Source: Glycomyces harbinensis
GTDB lineage: Bacteria; Actinomycetota; Actinomycetes; Mycobacteriales; Micromonosporaceae
Assembly: GCF_900101745.1 (NCBI RefSeq)
Contig: NZ_FNAD01000027.1
Location: forward strand, 1 to 42,921
Direction: 5' to 3'
DNA length: 42,921 nucleotides
Below are positions 15,968-25,798 of the stretch, in pieces. The notes below the pieces were generated by a model. The model was not told the origin of the DNA, did no database searches, and worked only from the letters and a program-made list of their open reading frames with translations. Numbering within the stretch: position 1 is the first letter of the stretch; each line of letters begins with the position of its first letter. Made by a program: the position numbers and the translations under genes.

Positions 15968-17200
15968 CTAGACGAAGGTCGCGCCGAGGTTCGGGTAGCT
16001 CTTGGGGACCAGGAAGTTCGTGGAGGGGATCGAGCCGTCGGAGGCGCGGGCGCCGGTGATGGCCGAGGTGCTCGTGTTCGCCAGGTCGGCGTCGACCCAC
16101 TTCGACTTGATGTTCCAGGAGTTGCCCGAACCGGTGGAGGAGCCGAGCGCGACCGGGGCGGCGTTGTTGACCGCGAGGTTCGCCGTCAGCGTCGACGTCG
16201 AGGAGTCGAAGTCGAAGCCGGTCTTGCCGTTCTTCCAGGCGGTGGAGCGGCTGATCTGCATCGAACCGGGGTTCCCGTTGTCGGTGAAGCCGTGGGCGGA
16301 GTTCTTCCAGGCCATGGAGTTCACGACCACGTGGTTCGCGGCGGGATCGGGGTCGCCGCCGCCCATCTTGAAGCCGTTGCCGTCGCCGGAGTAGTTCGGG
16401 ATGTTCCAGTAGTTGTAGCCGTTGCCGTAGGCGACGGAGTCCTCGATGCGGATGGGGGAGAGGAATTCCCAGGCGTCGAAGCCGTCGTCGGCGTTGTTCC
16501 ACAGGCGCGCGCCGATCACGGTGTTGCCGGTGCCCGAGCCCTCCTTGATGGCCAGGCCGTCGGCGCTCTCGCCGTTCTTGCGCGGGTCGCGGTTGCCGTA
16601 GGAGTCGAGGTTGACGATGCGGTTGTTCGAGGACGCGCCCTGGATGTGGAGGCCGGACTCGTAGTTGTCGCGGGTGATGAGGCGGTCGTAGACGTTGTTG
16701 TTGGAGTCGAGGGCGAAGATCGCGTAGGGACCGTGGATGATCTCCAGGCGCTCGAAGCGCCAGTGGTCGCCCTCGACGTGGAGGGCGCCGCGGTCGGCGC
16801 GGGGGATCGAGGAGTCGACGGCGCCGGGCGTGTACGGCATGTTCTCGCCGTCGATGACGACCTTCTCGGTGCCGTAGGCGCGCATGGTGATCGGTGCCGA
16901 GGCGGTGCCGTTCGAGTTGACCTGGATATTGGTCGAGGGCGCGTAGGTGCCGCCGCGGATCTGGATGACGGTGCCCGGGGCGGCCTTGTCCACGGCGGCC
17001 TGGATGGTCTTGAGCGGGGAGTCGACGGTGCCGGGGTTGGCGTCGTTCCCGTTGGTGGCGACGGTGATGGTGGCGGTCTGGGCGAAGGCCTGGGTGCCGG
17101 TGAACACGAAGGCGGTCGCCGCCGCTGCTGCGGTGAGCGCCGCGAGTGCGAGCACGGCCTTGCGCGTCCAGCGGCGCGGAGCGCTTGCTGTGGTGGTCAT
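15968..17200 (-). CDS. Secreted right-handed beta-helix protein, pectate lyase PL9-like
   Basis: A 410-residue exported protein. The signal peptide runs RRWTRKAVLALAALTAAAAA... with a cut near AQA at about 41. The opening ATNGNDANPGTVDSPLKTIQ is the classic start of pectate-lyase/DUF1565 beta-helix proteins. Regular short rungs rich in Asn and Gly follow (SNNRIVNLDSYGN, GNTVIGARLWNNADDGFDAWEF). NIPNYSGDGNGFKMGGGD resembles the Ca2+-binding active-site region of family PL9. Such enzymes split polygalacturonate by beta-elimination, using Lys as base; I did not assign that residue. It is likely a plant-polymer scavenging enzyme, and other polyuronates are possible substrates. Confidence 0.82.
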   Translation of the reverse strand: MTTTASAPRRWTRKAVLALAALTAAAAATAFVFTGTQAFAQTATITVATNGNDANPGTVDSPLKTIQAAVDKAAPGTVIQIRGGTYAPSTNIQVNSNGTASAPITMRAYGTEKVVIDGENMPYTPGAVDSSIPRADRGALHVEGDHWRFERLEIIHGPYAIFALDSNNNVYDRLITRDNYESGLHIQGASSNNRIVNLDSYGNRDPRKNGESADGLAIKEGSGTGNTVIGARLWNNADDGFDAWEFLSPIRIEDSVAYGNGYNYWNIPNYSGDGNGFKMGGGDPDPAANHVVVNSMAWKNSAHGFTDNGNPGSMQISRSTAWKNGKTGFDFDSSTSTLTANLAVNNAAPVALGSSTGSGNSWNIKSKWVDADLANTSTSAITGARASDGSIPSTNFLVPKSYPNLGATFV

Positions 17201-17202
17201 GT

Positions 17203-17215
17203 GAGGGTGACCCTC
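17203..17215 (-). promoter_or_regulatory. Palindrome covering the pectate lyase ribosome site
   Basis: GAGGGT-G-ACCCTC lies directly before the start codon and includes the only SD-like sequence, so the ribosome site could be sequestered in a small hairpin or bound by a regulator. Confidence 0.4.
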
Positions 17216-17268
17216 TCGATAGTTGCCGGTACGAGACAGGGAAGGCGCTTGCCAGCGCCCGAGCGTCC

Positions 17269-17298
17269 ACGGTAACCGCATTCATCGAAGAAAGTCAA
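17269..17298 (-). promoter_or_regulatory. Candidate promoter of the pectate lyase gene
   Basis: On the minus strand TTGACT (17298-17293) and TACCGT (17274-17269) are 18 bases apart. CGGTAACCG (17270-17278), a small palindrome, overlaps the -10. The leader of about 60 bases holds a hairpin GGCGCT-TGCC-AGCGCC (17244-17259). Confidence 0.5.
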
Positions 17299-17491
17299 TA
17301 TAAGGGTGTTAGCGGAATGCGAGCGGAGTGTCCCGGCAAATCGGACGTTCCCAAGTGAGGGTGAACGCGTCGGCAGCGTGTCGGATATTGCCGCGGCATT
17401 GCCGTTGTGGTTGACGCCCGCGCAACAGGGTGCGCGGTGTACTGAGTCCATCGGTCCGAACCCCTCGGCCGTGACGGAAGGACGGAATCTC

Positions 17492-17854
17492 ATGGACAAG
17501 TTCAAGACGGTGGCGGTGTGGACGGGCATCGTCGTCATCGGGTTGTGCGGCGTGGTGCTGCTCGGCGGCGGCAAGGTGATGTCGGGAACCCTGATGGTCG
17601 CGACGGCCTTCATCCTGGCGCTGCCGGTGAAGCGGCACCGGCTTCCCCGCTGGGTCCGCGTCGTGCTGCTCGGCGTCGTGTTCGCGATGGTGGCGTGGAA
17701 CATCTCCACCACGGACCTTCCGGACCCGTCGCACATGATGGTGGCGGGCTGCGTCGATGAATCCGCTTCCACCTATACGCGGACCGGGATCACGTTCCTG
17801 GACCAGGTGCTGTACATCTTCAGCGGCTTCCTGGCCCAAGCGGCGCCCTCCTGA
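17492..17854 (+). CDS. Small hypothetical membrane protein
   Basis: A 120-residue protein with about three hydrophobic segments: VAVWTGIVVIGLCGVVLLGG, a second around MVATAFILALPV, and VVLLGVVFAMVAWNI. The C-terminal 50 residues are outside or peripheral and end with ITFLDQVLYIFSGFLAQ, which may be amphipathic. GGAAGGA lies about 10 bases before the ATG. I do not recognise it. Its neighbours are the divergent pectate lyase and the convergent ramB, which gives no clue. Confidence 0.7.
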   Translation: MDKFKTVAVWTGIVVIGLCGVVLLGGGKVMSGTLMVATAFILALPVKRHRLPRWVRVVLLGVVFAMVAWNISTTDLPDPSHMMVAGCVDESASTYTRTGITFLDQVLYIFSGFLAQAAPS

Positions 17855-17889
17855 GCGCGCAGTTCCTCGGGCGCCGATGGTCGGGACCC

Positions 17890-19419
17890 TCAGGGCTTGG
17901 CGTGGCGTTCGAGGAACTGGTAGACCTCGGTCTCATCCACACCCGGGAACGAGCCGATCGGCATCGCCGCGAGCTGGGAGCTCGCGGCTCTCGCCGTGGG
18001 CCAGACGTTTCCCGCCCAGGTCTTGGAGAGCTCCCTCGGGGGGTTGCGGCAGCAGTCCGGGTCCGGGCAGCGGGAGACGCTTCTCGCCTTGGTCTCCTTG
18101 CCCCTGAACCATTTTGCGGATTCATAGGGGACCCCGATGCTCAACGAGAAGAGGCCGTCCGGGCTGCGTTCCGTTCTCGCCGTGCACCAGTACGTTCCGG
18201 TCGCCGTGTCCGTGTACTGGTTGAACGCGTTGAACTTGTCCGGCACGTCGAAGACCTGCCGACTCGTCCAGTACCGGCAGATCGGCTGTCCTTCGATCGC
18301 GCCAGTGGGGTCGGCGGGGAACGCCACGTCGTCGTTCTCGTACGCCTTGAAGATGATCCCCGACTTGTGGACCTTCTGGAAATGGGTCCGGATGCCCAGG
18401 TGGTGGGTCGCGAGGTTGGTGAAGCGGTGTGCGGCCGCCTCATAGGAGACCGCGAAGTTGTCCCGCAGGTCTTCTACTGCTACTTCCTTGTCGGCCATGC
18501 CTTGTCGCAGGAACGCCACTGCGCTCGACTCTGGGATGAGCAGCGCCGCCGCGAGGTAGTTCGTCGACACCCGCTGGCCCAGGAACTCCAGGTACGTGCT
18601 CGGCACACCGTGCTGGAGCACGTGGCTCGCCAGGGCCTGGAGCAGCACCGTGCGCGGGTCGTGCGAGCCGGTGCCCACCTGCGTCAGGTAGATCCTCCGG
18701 TGCTTGAGGTCCGTGACCGACCTGGTGGAGTGCGGCAGGTCGTCCACGTGGTGCAGCGTGAACCGCAGGTGTGCGGCCAGGTCCGCGATCTGGTGCTGCG
18801 ACAGCGGCCCGCCCGCATAGCCGACGTTCCCCAGCAGCCTCCTGGCCTCGGCCTCGATGTCGGCGAAGTAGTTGTCCTTGTCCCGCATGCGCTTGCGCAG
18901 TTCGGTGTTCGCGCGCCGGGCCTCCTCGGGGGTGGCGGCATGGAGGTTGACCTGGCGGTCCACCTCTCTATGGAGGCCCACCAGCGCTTCGAGGATCTCT
19001 GTCGGGACCCTGCCCGACGGTTTGACGCTCGGCAGGCCCAGCGACCGGTACTGCGCGCTCCGCTGGGCCCTTTCCAGCTCGATCTCCAGGGCGATCCGCC
19101 GGTTCGGGGGATCGGCGCCGAGCAGTTCGTCCGAGGACACCCCCAGCGCCCGGGCCAGGGCCCGCAGCATCGAGAGCTTCGGCTCCTTCTTCCCGTTCTC
19201 GATCAGCGACAGCTGCGACGGCGCCGCCCCGACCGCCGCGCCCAGGTCGTCCAGGCTCAGCTCCCGCTGCTTGCGCAGGTGCCGGATCTGCTTGCCCAGG
19301 CTGATGAGGTCCACGGTGATGTCGTCGGCCGCCAGCTCGGCGGCCTCGGCCGCACCCCAGGGGCGGTGCGCCGCGGGCGTCGCGCCCGACTCGCCGCCGG
19401 TCGCCGATAGGTTCGTCAT
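17890..19419 (-). CDS. ramB: RamB-type regulator of acetate/glyoxylate genes (XRE HTH + ImmA/IrrE domain)
   Basis: A 509-residue regulator. An XRE helix-turn-helix covers about residues 40-95 (LGKQIRHLRKQRELSLDDLG, then SQLSLIENGKKEPKLSML). The long C-terminal region resembles the ImmA/IrrE and DUF2083-type domains of RamB, with a Cys cluster CPDPDCC. RamB in Corynebacterium and Mycobacterium represses or tunes isocitrate lyase and other acetate genes. Its position, divergent from aceA with only 129 bases between, strongly supports the assignment. GATACT lies exactly six bases before the ATG at 19419, so the mRNA is probably leaderless. Upstream extensions of the frame across aceA/aceB are antisense shadows. 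Confidence 0.9.
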   Translation of the reverse strand: MTNLSATGGESGATPAAHRPWGAAEAAELAADDITVDLISLGKQIRHLRKQRELSLDDLGAAVGAAPSQLSLIENGKKEPKLSMLRALARALGVSSDELLGADPPNRRIALEIELERAQRSAQYRSLGLPSVKPSGRVPTEILEALVGLHREVDRQVNLHAATPEEARRANTELRKRMRDKDNYFADIEAEARRLLGNVGYAGGPLSQHQIADLAAHLRFTLHHVDDLPHSTRSVTDLKHRRIYLTQVGTGSHDPRTVLLQALASHVLQHGVPSTYLEFLGQRVSTNYLAAALLIPESSAVAFLRQGMADKEVAVEDLRDNFAVSYEAAAHRFTNLATHHLGIRTHFQKVHKSGIIFKAYENDDVAFPADPTGAIEGQPICRYWTSRQVFDVPDKFNAFNQYTDTATGTYWCTARTERSPDGLFSLSIGVPYESAKWFRGKETKARSVSRCPDPDCCRNPPRELSKTWAGNVWPTARAASSQLAAMPIGSFPGVDETEVYQFLERHAKP

Positions 19420-19548
19420 TTCCCCAGTATCGCGAAGAAACGTCATTCTTTCCACTCGGAACGGCTCCCGAGGCGCCTCAATCGATGAAAGATTGCTGTT
19501 ACCTGCAAGTAATGACCGCGCTGCGGTCCCGACTGTTCGGAGCCGACG
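19420..19548. promoter_or_regulatory. ramB-aceA divergent control region
   Basis: It holds the ramB -10 (19431-19426, minus). TTGC (19493-19496) and GCAA (19505-19508) form a small inverted pair around TGTTACCT. TTTGCAAA-like cores are the RamB target in corynebacteria, so this is a candidate but weak site. GGAG at 19539-19542 is the aceA ribosome site. Confidence 0.45.
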
Positions 19549-20877
<1,329 letters not shown>

Positions 20878-20967
20878 CTGCCCTGCGACCAGTCCGATGC
20901 GGCGGAACCGTCCGCGGTTTCGCCCGCCACGCACACTGTGCTTGCCACAGAAAGAGAGACAACCGAG

Positions 20968-22620
20968 ATGGTGACCACTACCGGTACCCGTACGGGCTTC
21001 GAGACCAGCACCGGCGCCACGACCGGCACCGACGCGGCGATCACGGTCAAAGGGCCCCGCATCGCCCGGCAGGACGAGATCCTGACGCCCGAGGCGCTGG
21101 CGTTCATCGCCGCGCTCCACCGGGCCTTCGCGCCCCGCCGCCAGGAAGTGCTCCAGCGCAGGCAGGAGCGCCGCACCCAGATCGCCAACGGCGTCGACCC
21201 CGGCTTCCTCGCCGAGACCGCCGACGTGCGCGAGGACTTCTCCTGGAGCGTCGCCGCCCTCGCGCCGGGCCTGGAGGACCGCCGCGTCGAGATCACCGGC
21301 CCCTGCGACAAGAAGATGACGATCAACGCCCTCAACTCGGGCGCCCGATGCTGGATGGCCGACCTGGAGGACTCCTCCACGCCCAACTGGCACAACGTCA
21401 TCGACTCGCAGGTGAATCTGCGCGACGCGATAGAGCGGCGCATCGACTTCACCTCCGAGCAGGGCAAGGAGTACCGGCTCAAGGGCGAGGCCCTCACCGA
21501 CCTGCCCACGATCATCGTGCGCCCGAGGGGCTGGCACCTCGCCGAACTGCACCTGCGCGTCGACGGCCTGCCCGTCGCCGGATCGCTCGTCGACTTCGGC
21601 CTGCACTTCTTCCACAACGCGCACCGGCTCATCGAACTCGGCCGCGGCCCCTACTTCTACCTGCCGAAACTCGAATCGCACCTCGAAGCGCGACTGTGGA
21701 ACGACGTGTTCATCATGGCGCAGGACCTCCTCGGCCTGCCCCAGGGCACGATCCGCGCCACCGTCCTCATCGAGACCATCACCGCCGCGTTCGAGATGGA
21801 GGAGATCCTCTACGAACTGCGCCACCACTCGTCCGGGCTCAACGCCGGACGCTGGGACTACATCTTCTCGGTCATCAAGAACTTCCGCGAGCGGGGACCC
21901 CGCTTCGTGCTCCCCGACCGCGACCAGGTCACCATGACCGCGCCGTTCATGCGCGCCTACACCGAACTGCTCGTGCGCACCTGCCACCGGCGCAGCGCCT
22001 CCGCGATCGGCGGCATGGCCGCGTTCATCCCCAACCGCAGGGACCCCGAGGCCAACGCCGCGGCCCTCGAGAAGGTCCGCGCCGACAAGACCCGCGAGGC
22101 CGACGACGGCTTCGACGGCTCCTGGGTCGCCCACCCCGACCTCGTGCCCGTCGCCATGGCCGTGTTCGACGAGACGCTCGGCGGCGTGCCCAACCAGATC
22201 GACCGGCAGCGCGAGGACGTCGTGCCCGACGCGGCCGCCCTGCTCGACGTGGCCGCCACGCCCGGCGAGATCACCGAGACCGGCATCCGCAAGAACCTCG
22301 AGGTCGGCGTCCGGTACATCGAGTCGTGGCTGCGCGGCAACGGCGCCGCGGCGATCAACAACCTCATGGAGGACGCCGCGACCGCCGAGATCTCGCGCTC
22401 GCAGATCTGGCAGTGGATCAACGCGGGGTCCAAGACCGACGAGGGCCGCGCCGTGACCCGCCAGTGGGTCGAGGAGCTGCTGCGCGAGGAGTTCGACGGG
22501 TTCGAGCGGTTCGAGGGCGACCGCTTCGACGACGCCCTCGCGATCTTCACCGAATGCGCGCTGGGGGAGGACTATCCGACGTTCCTGACCCTGCCGGCCT
22601 ACACGAGGTTCCTGATCTGA
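20968..22620 (+). CDS. aceB: Malate synthase A
   Basis: A 550-residue enzyme that condenses glyoxylate with acetyl-CoA to malate, completing the bypass begun by AceA. It is the A isoform (about 530-550 residues, not the 720-residue G form). Conserved blocks are NALNSGARCWMADLEDSSTP, IIVRPRGWHL, FYLPKLESHLEARLWND and IRATVLIETITAAFEMEEIL. I chose the ATG at 20968 (GAGAGA upstream) rather than the GTG ten codons before it. A perfect hairpin follows at 22647-22670. Confidence 0.96.
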   Translation: MVTTTGTRTGFETSTGATTGTDAAITVKGPRIARQDEILTPEALAFIAALHRAFAPRRQEVLQRRQERRTQIANGVDPGFLAETADVREDFSWSVAALAPGLEDRRVEITGPCDKKMTINALNSGARCWMADLEDSSTPNWHNVIDSQVNLRDAIERRIDFTSEQGKEYRLKGEALTDLPTIIVRPRGWHLAELHLRVDGLPVAGSLVDFGLHFFHNAHRLIELGRGPYFYLPKLESHLEARLWNDVFIMAQDLLGLPQGTIRATVLIETITAAFEMEEILYELRHHSSGLNAGRWDYIFSVIKNFRERGPRFVLPDRDQVTMTAPFMRAYTELLVRTCHRRSASAIGGMAAFIPNRRDPEANAAALEKVRADKTREADDGFDGSWVAHPDLVPVAMAVFDETLGGVPNQIDRQREDVVPDAAALLDVAATPGEITETGIRKNLEVGVRYIESWLRGNGAAAINNLMEDAATAEISRSQIWQWINAGSKTDEGRAVTRQWVEELLREEFDGFERFEGDRFDDALAIFTECALGEDYPTFLTLPAYTRFLI

Positions 22621-22646
22621 GGCTTTATCCGCTGAGTGATCCCCTT

Positions 22647-22670
22647 GGGGCCGGGCGCAAGCCCGGCCCC
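22647..22670 (+). terminator. Terminator of the aceA-aceB operon
   Basis: GGGGCCGGGC and its complement enclose GCAA, a 10-bp perfect stem 27 bases after the aceB stop. Confidence 0.88.
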
Positions 22671-22700
22671 GCCCTCGTTCCGGCCGTCCTCTTCCACGGT

Positions 22701-22716
22701 CATATGGATATATATC
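22701..22716 (+). promoter_or_regulatory. AT-rich palindromes upstream of the regulator relic
   Basis: CATATG (22701-22706) is followed by the 10-bp palindrome GATATATATC (22707-22716), in the most AT-rich spot of this neighbourhood. It may be the surviving promoter or operator of the broken gene downstream. Confidence 0.4.
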
Positions 22717-22804
22717 GAACGCTAGGTATTCGCCTCCGGTTGCGCCGCAGCCGTGGACTCGGCGCCGACCACGGCGGTCAACCTCATCGAAGCTCGACGG
22801 GGCC

Positions 22805-22903
22805 ATGGAATGGTTCGCCGCCGAACGGCAGACGCTCGTGGCCGCGATCAGTCAGGCCGCCACGGACGGCCGCGTCGCGATCGCGTGGCAGCCCTGCGGC
22901 GTT
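22805..22903 (+). pseudogene. Relic of a TPR-type (SARP/NB-ARC-like) regulator
   Basis: About 33 residues starting MEWFAAERQTLVAAISQAA and continuing to AIAWQ resemble the W-x-x-A-E-x-x-x-L-x-x-A-V...AWQLA stretch found in the TPR part of AfsR/SARP-type regulators. The frame then changes character and runs into the 3' end of the next gene. No HTH, NB-ARC or further TPRs are present, so I read it as the leftover of a larger deleted gene. A short genuine peptide is less likely. Confidence 0.45.
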
Positions 22904-22964
22904 CCGGCCCGGCGAACACGCCGCTTTGCGGCGTCGTCCTGTCGCTCAGGCGAGCACGAGCGGT

Positions 22965-24680
22965 TCAGGCGCCGTTCGTCCCGGTGCCCGCTCCCGCGAC
23001 GATGCGGGCCAGCTCCACCCGCGACCTGACCCCCAGCGACGCGAAGATGTTCCTCAGATGGTGGTCCACCGTTCTGACGCTCAGCGACATCGACTGCGCC
23101 ACTTCGCGGTTCGTGGCCCCCGTCGCGACCTTCCTCGCGATCCGCAGCTGGTGCGGCGTCAGCGCGGCCAGGGCTCCCTTCGGCTTCGCCCCCGCGACGT
23201 CCCGGTCCGATCCCGACCCGCCCGTCTCACCCGTGCCCTGCTCTCCCGTCGCCCGCAGTTCGTCCCGTGCCTGGGCCGCCCAACCCGCGGCCCCGCAGCG
23301 CTCGAAGCCGTGGAGCGCGTCCCGCAGCACCGCCCTCGCCTGGAGCGGCTGCCGCCTGCGGCGCAGCCATTTGCCGTACAGCAGGAGTGTTCTCGCCCTT
23401 TCGAACTCGCCCATCTCGCCCGGGTGCAGCTGCACCGCCCGCTGGAACAGCGCGTTCACCGCCTCCGGTTCGATCCGGCCGCCGGGCGGCCCCGGCGCGA
23501 CCGCGTCCGCCGCCGCTATCAGCGCCTGCGCCCTCGCGAGCTGCGCGAACGCCACCCGGTCGATGCCGAACCCCGCCCATGCCCGCAGCTCTTCGGCGAC
23601 CGGCCGCGCCTCCTCGGCCCTCCCGGCCAGCACCGCCGCCTCGATGAAGCACGGCATCAGCAGCGGCCGCACCGCGAAGTGGCCGCCGCCGGGACGGACC
23701 AGCCCGCGCAGCCTCGTCACGGCCGCCTCCGGCCTTCCCGCGCCGAGATCGGCCCTCGCCAGGGCCCACTCCGCGAGCGCGGCGGTCTGCGCCAGCCCGT
23801 GCCTCCTCGCCGTGGCGAGCGCCAGTGCCGCTTCGGTCGCGACCGCGGCGGTGTCGCCTTCGACCGATGCGGTGAGGGCCAGGACGGCCCGGTGGTGGGC
23901 TTCGGTGTTCGCCCGTCCGGTCTGGAGTGCGGCCAGGAGTCCCTCGCGGGCGCGTGATCGGGCGCGGGTGTGGCGCCCGGCCCGCATTTCGGCGTAGGCG
24001 AGGTACTCGAGGGTGCGCGGGACGAGGTCGTCGCGGCCTTCGGTGCGGGCTTTCGCCAAGGCGCGCATGCCCATGTCGCAGGAGGCGGCGAGGTCGCCCA
24101 GCAGGAGCGCCGCGACGGCGGCGAGGTGGAGGGTCTCGGGGGAGGCGCTGCCCTCGGCGTGGGCGAGGACGCGCCGGAGGGGTCCGATGGCGTCGAGCGG
24201 GGCCTGGTCGATGAGGCCTCTGAGGCCGAGCAGGTAGTCGGTGTGGGGGCCGTCGCCGGGTTCGAGGGCGCGCAGGGCGGTGTCGAGTGCGGCGGTGCAG
24301 GCGAGGCGTTCGCCGGCCGACCAGGCGGCGTCGGCCGCGGCGAGGGTCGCGTTGCGCGCCAGGCGGGGTGCGGTCGGGGCGGCGAGCGTCGCGGCGAGGG
24401 TGAGCGAGGCGTAGGCGTCTCCGAGGGGGCCGGCGGCGAGGGTCCGGAGTCCGTTCGCGAGTGCGGCCCTGGCGGCGTCCTCGGTGGATCCGTTCGTGAC
24501 GTGGACGGTGAGTGTGGTTCCGGCCGAGCCGGGCTCGTCGAGGCGGTGGGCGTCGGCGGCGGTCAGTACGAGGGCGACGCTGCCGTCGTCGAGCCGGCGG
24601 ACGGTGGCGTCCAGGGGCGCTTCGGTGGGCCGCGCGGGCGTCGCCGCCCGGGCGGGGTGCCGCAGTGCGCTCCGTCCCAT
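22965..24680 (-). CDS. LuxR-family transcriptional regulator with TPR-like middle, lacking an ATPase domain
   Basis: A 571-residue regulator. The C terminus (about residues 507-565) is a LuxR HTH (ALTPHQLRIARKVATGATNREVAQSMSLSVRTVDHHLRNIF). The middle is alpha-helical, Ala/Leu/Arg-rich and organised as degenerate TPRs, as in the C-terminal half of LAL/MalT-type regulators. The usual N-terminal Walker A ATPase is absent, so this looks like a shortened LAL protein. TACGAT lies exactly six bases before the ATG at 24680, fixing the start and implying a leaderless mRNA. A perfect 18-bp palindrome lies inside the promoter. The neighbouring cutinase gene is a possible target. Confidence 0.85.
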   Translation of the reverse strand: MGRSALRHPARAATPARPTEAPLDATVRRLDDGSVALVLTAADAHRLDEPGSAGTTLTVHVTNGSTEDAARAALANGLRTLAAGPLGDAYASLTLAATLAAPTAPRLARNATLAAADAAWSAGERLACTAALDTALRALEPGDGPHTDYLLGLRGLIDQAPLDAIGPLRRVLAHAEGSASPETLHLAAVAALLLGDLAASCDMGMRALAKARTEGRDDLVPRTLEYLAYAEMRAGRHTRARSRAREGLLAALQTGRANTEAHHRAVLALTASVEGDTAAVATEAALALATARRHGLAQTAALAEWALARADLGAGRPEAAVTRLRGLVRPGGGHFAVRPLLMPCFIEAAVLAGRAEEARPVAEELRAWAGFGIDRVAFAQLARAQALIAAADAVAPGPPGGRIEPEAVNALFQRAVQLHPGEMGEFERARTLLLYGKWLRRRRQPLQARAVLRDALHGFERCGAAGWAAQARDELRATGEQGTGETGGSGSDRDVAGAKPKGALAALTPHQLRIARKVATGATNREVAQSMSLSVRTVDHHLRNIFASLGVRSRVELARIVAGAGTGTNGA

Positions 24681-24686
24681 GGGTCC

Positions 24687-24715
24687 ATCGTACAAAACCG
24701 ACCGGTCGGTTTAAA
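24687..24715 (-). promoter_or_regulatory. LuxR-gene promoter with embedded TetR-type operator
   Basis: On the minus strand TTTAAA (24715-24710) and TACGAT (24692-24687) are 17 bases apart. AAACCGACCGGTCGGTTT (24695-24712) is a perfect palindrome filling the spacer and overlapping the -35. ACCGACCGGTCGGT-like cores are typical TetR-family operators. No TetR gene lies in the window. Confidence 0.75.
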
Positions 24716-24784
24716 AGGGGTTGAGCGCGAAGAATCGGACGGCGACCGAGGCCGCCGTCCGATGCTCATCGGGATCCGAGGTCG

Positions 24785-25672
24785 CTAACCGAGCGGGCAG
24801 GTGCCGCGCGCCTCTTCGACCGCGCTGCCGTCCGGCAGCGGGCAGAGGAACTGGTTGTAGCGGGTGTCGTTGTCCACGAAGCGCTTCAGCCACGAGATCG
24901 AGTACTTCGCGATCGTGGTGTTGGCGCTGTTGGGCGCGAAGTGGGAGGCGCCGTTGAGCTCGATGTACATCTTCTCGGCCGAGCTGGGGATGGAGTTGTA
25001 GAACGGTTCGCTGTGCGAGCCGACCGGGGCGACCGTGTCCGACTCGGCCCCGAAGATCAGGGTCGGCGTGGACACCGAGGTCCAGGACTTGGTGGTGTGC
25101 CACGGCGTCATCGGGATGCTGGCCTGGAGTTCCGGGTTCTCCCGGCTGGCCTCGATCGATCCGCCGCCGCCCATGGAGTGGCCCATGACGGCGAGGCGGT
25201 CCTCGTCGACGCGGGTGCGGACGGTGCTGTCCTCGACCAGGTAGTCGAGTGCGGCCATGAGCTGGTCGGCCCGCGAGCCGGGCTGGTCGAGCGTCGAGTT
25301 GGTGTCGATCGTGAAGACCACGAAGCCCTGCGAGGCGAGCCGGGCGCCCAGCCAGGAGATCGAGGACTCGTACGCGGTGAACCCGGGGGAGATCACGACC
25401 GCGCCGAACGTGCCGTCCGCGGTGGTGGTCGGGTAGTAGATGGTGCCGCCGCCGAAGCCGCTCACGAGCGAGGAGACGCTCGTGCTCGACGTCGAGTAGT
25501 GGCCCCGGAGTGCTTCGATGCTGGACTCGGTCGGCGCCGGGCCCCGCTCGAACGGGTTGTCCTGGGCGGACGCGCCGGGCGCGGTGGCGACGCCGAATCC
25601 GACCACCGCGGCCAGGACCGCGGTGAGGAAGGCGGCGACGACGGTGCGCCGGTGTCTGATCGTTGCGTGCAT
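24785..25672 (-). CDS. Secreted cutinase / polyester hydrolase (PET-hydrolase-like)
   Basis: A 295-residue exported alpha/beta hydrolase close to the Thermobifida cutinases and related PET hydrolases. A signal peptide ends near ASA at residue 36. The mature protein starts DNPFERGPAPTESS and has GGGTIYYP, TIDTNSTLDQPGSRADQL, and the elbow GHSMGGGG with Ser166. Asp212 (AESDTVAP) and His244 (GASHFAPN) complete the triad. Trp191 in TPWH and Met167 match the substrate cleft. The oxyanion/stacking Tyr of many members is Phe98 here (GFTAYESS). Cys277 and Cys292 form the family's single C-terminal disulfide. AAGGAGG stands before the ATG. Natural substrates are probably cutin or other polyesters. Confidence 0.93.
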   Translation of the reverse strand: MHATIRHRRTVVAAFLTAVLAAVVGFGVATAPGASAQDNPFERGPAPTESSIEALRGHYSTSSTSVSSLVSGFGGGTIYYPTTTADGTFGAVVISPGFTAYESSISWLGARLASQGFVVFTIDTNSTLDQPGSRADQLMAALDYLVEDSTVRTRVDEDRLAVMGHSMGGGGSIEASRENPELQASIPMTPWHTTKSWTSVSTPTLIFGAESDTVAPVGSHSEPFYNSIPSSAEKMYIELNGASHFAPNSANTTIAKYSISWLKRFVDNDTRYNQFLCPLPDGSAVEEARGTCPLG

Positions 25673-25741
25673 GGATCGTCCTCCTTGAAGCGAGCATCAA
25701 GTGATGGACGTAAATATCTACTGGTCTGCGACGGTGCGCAT

Positions 25742-25755
25742 CGGTGAAATCACCG
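25742..25755. promoter_or_regulatory. Palindrome CGGTGA-AA-TCACCG
   Basis: Perfect 6-bp arms, 70 bases upstream of the cutinase start and 44 bases after the stop of the next upstream gene. It could be an operator for the cutinase gene or a weak terminator. Confidence 0.4.
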
Positions 25756-25798
25756 GCCCTCGACGCAGCGTGAGGACTCGGTGGTCGTATGTGACGCG

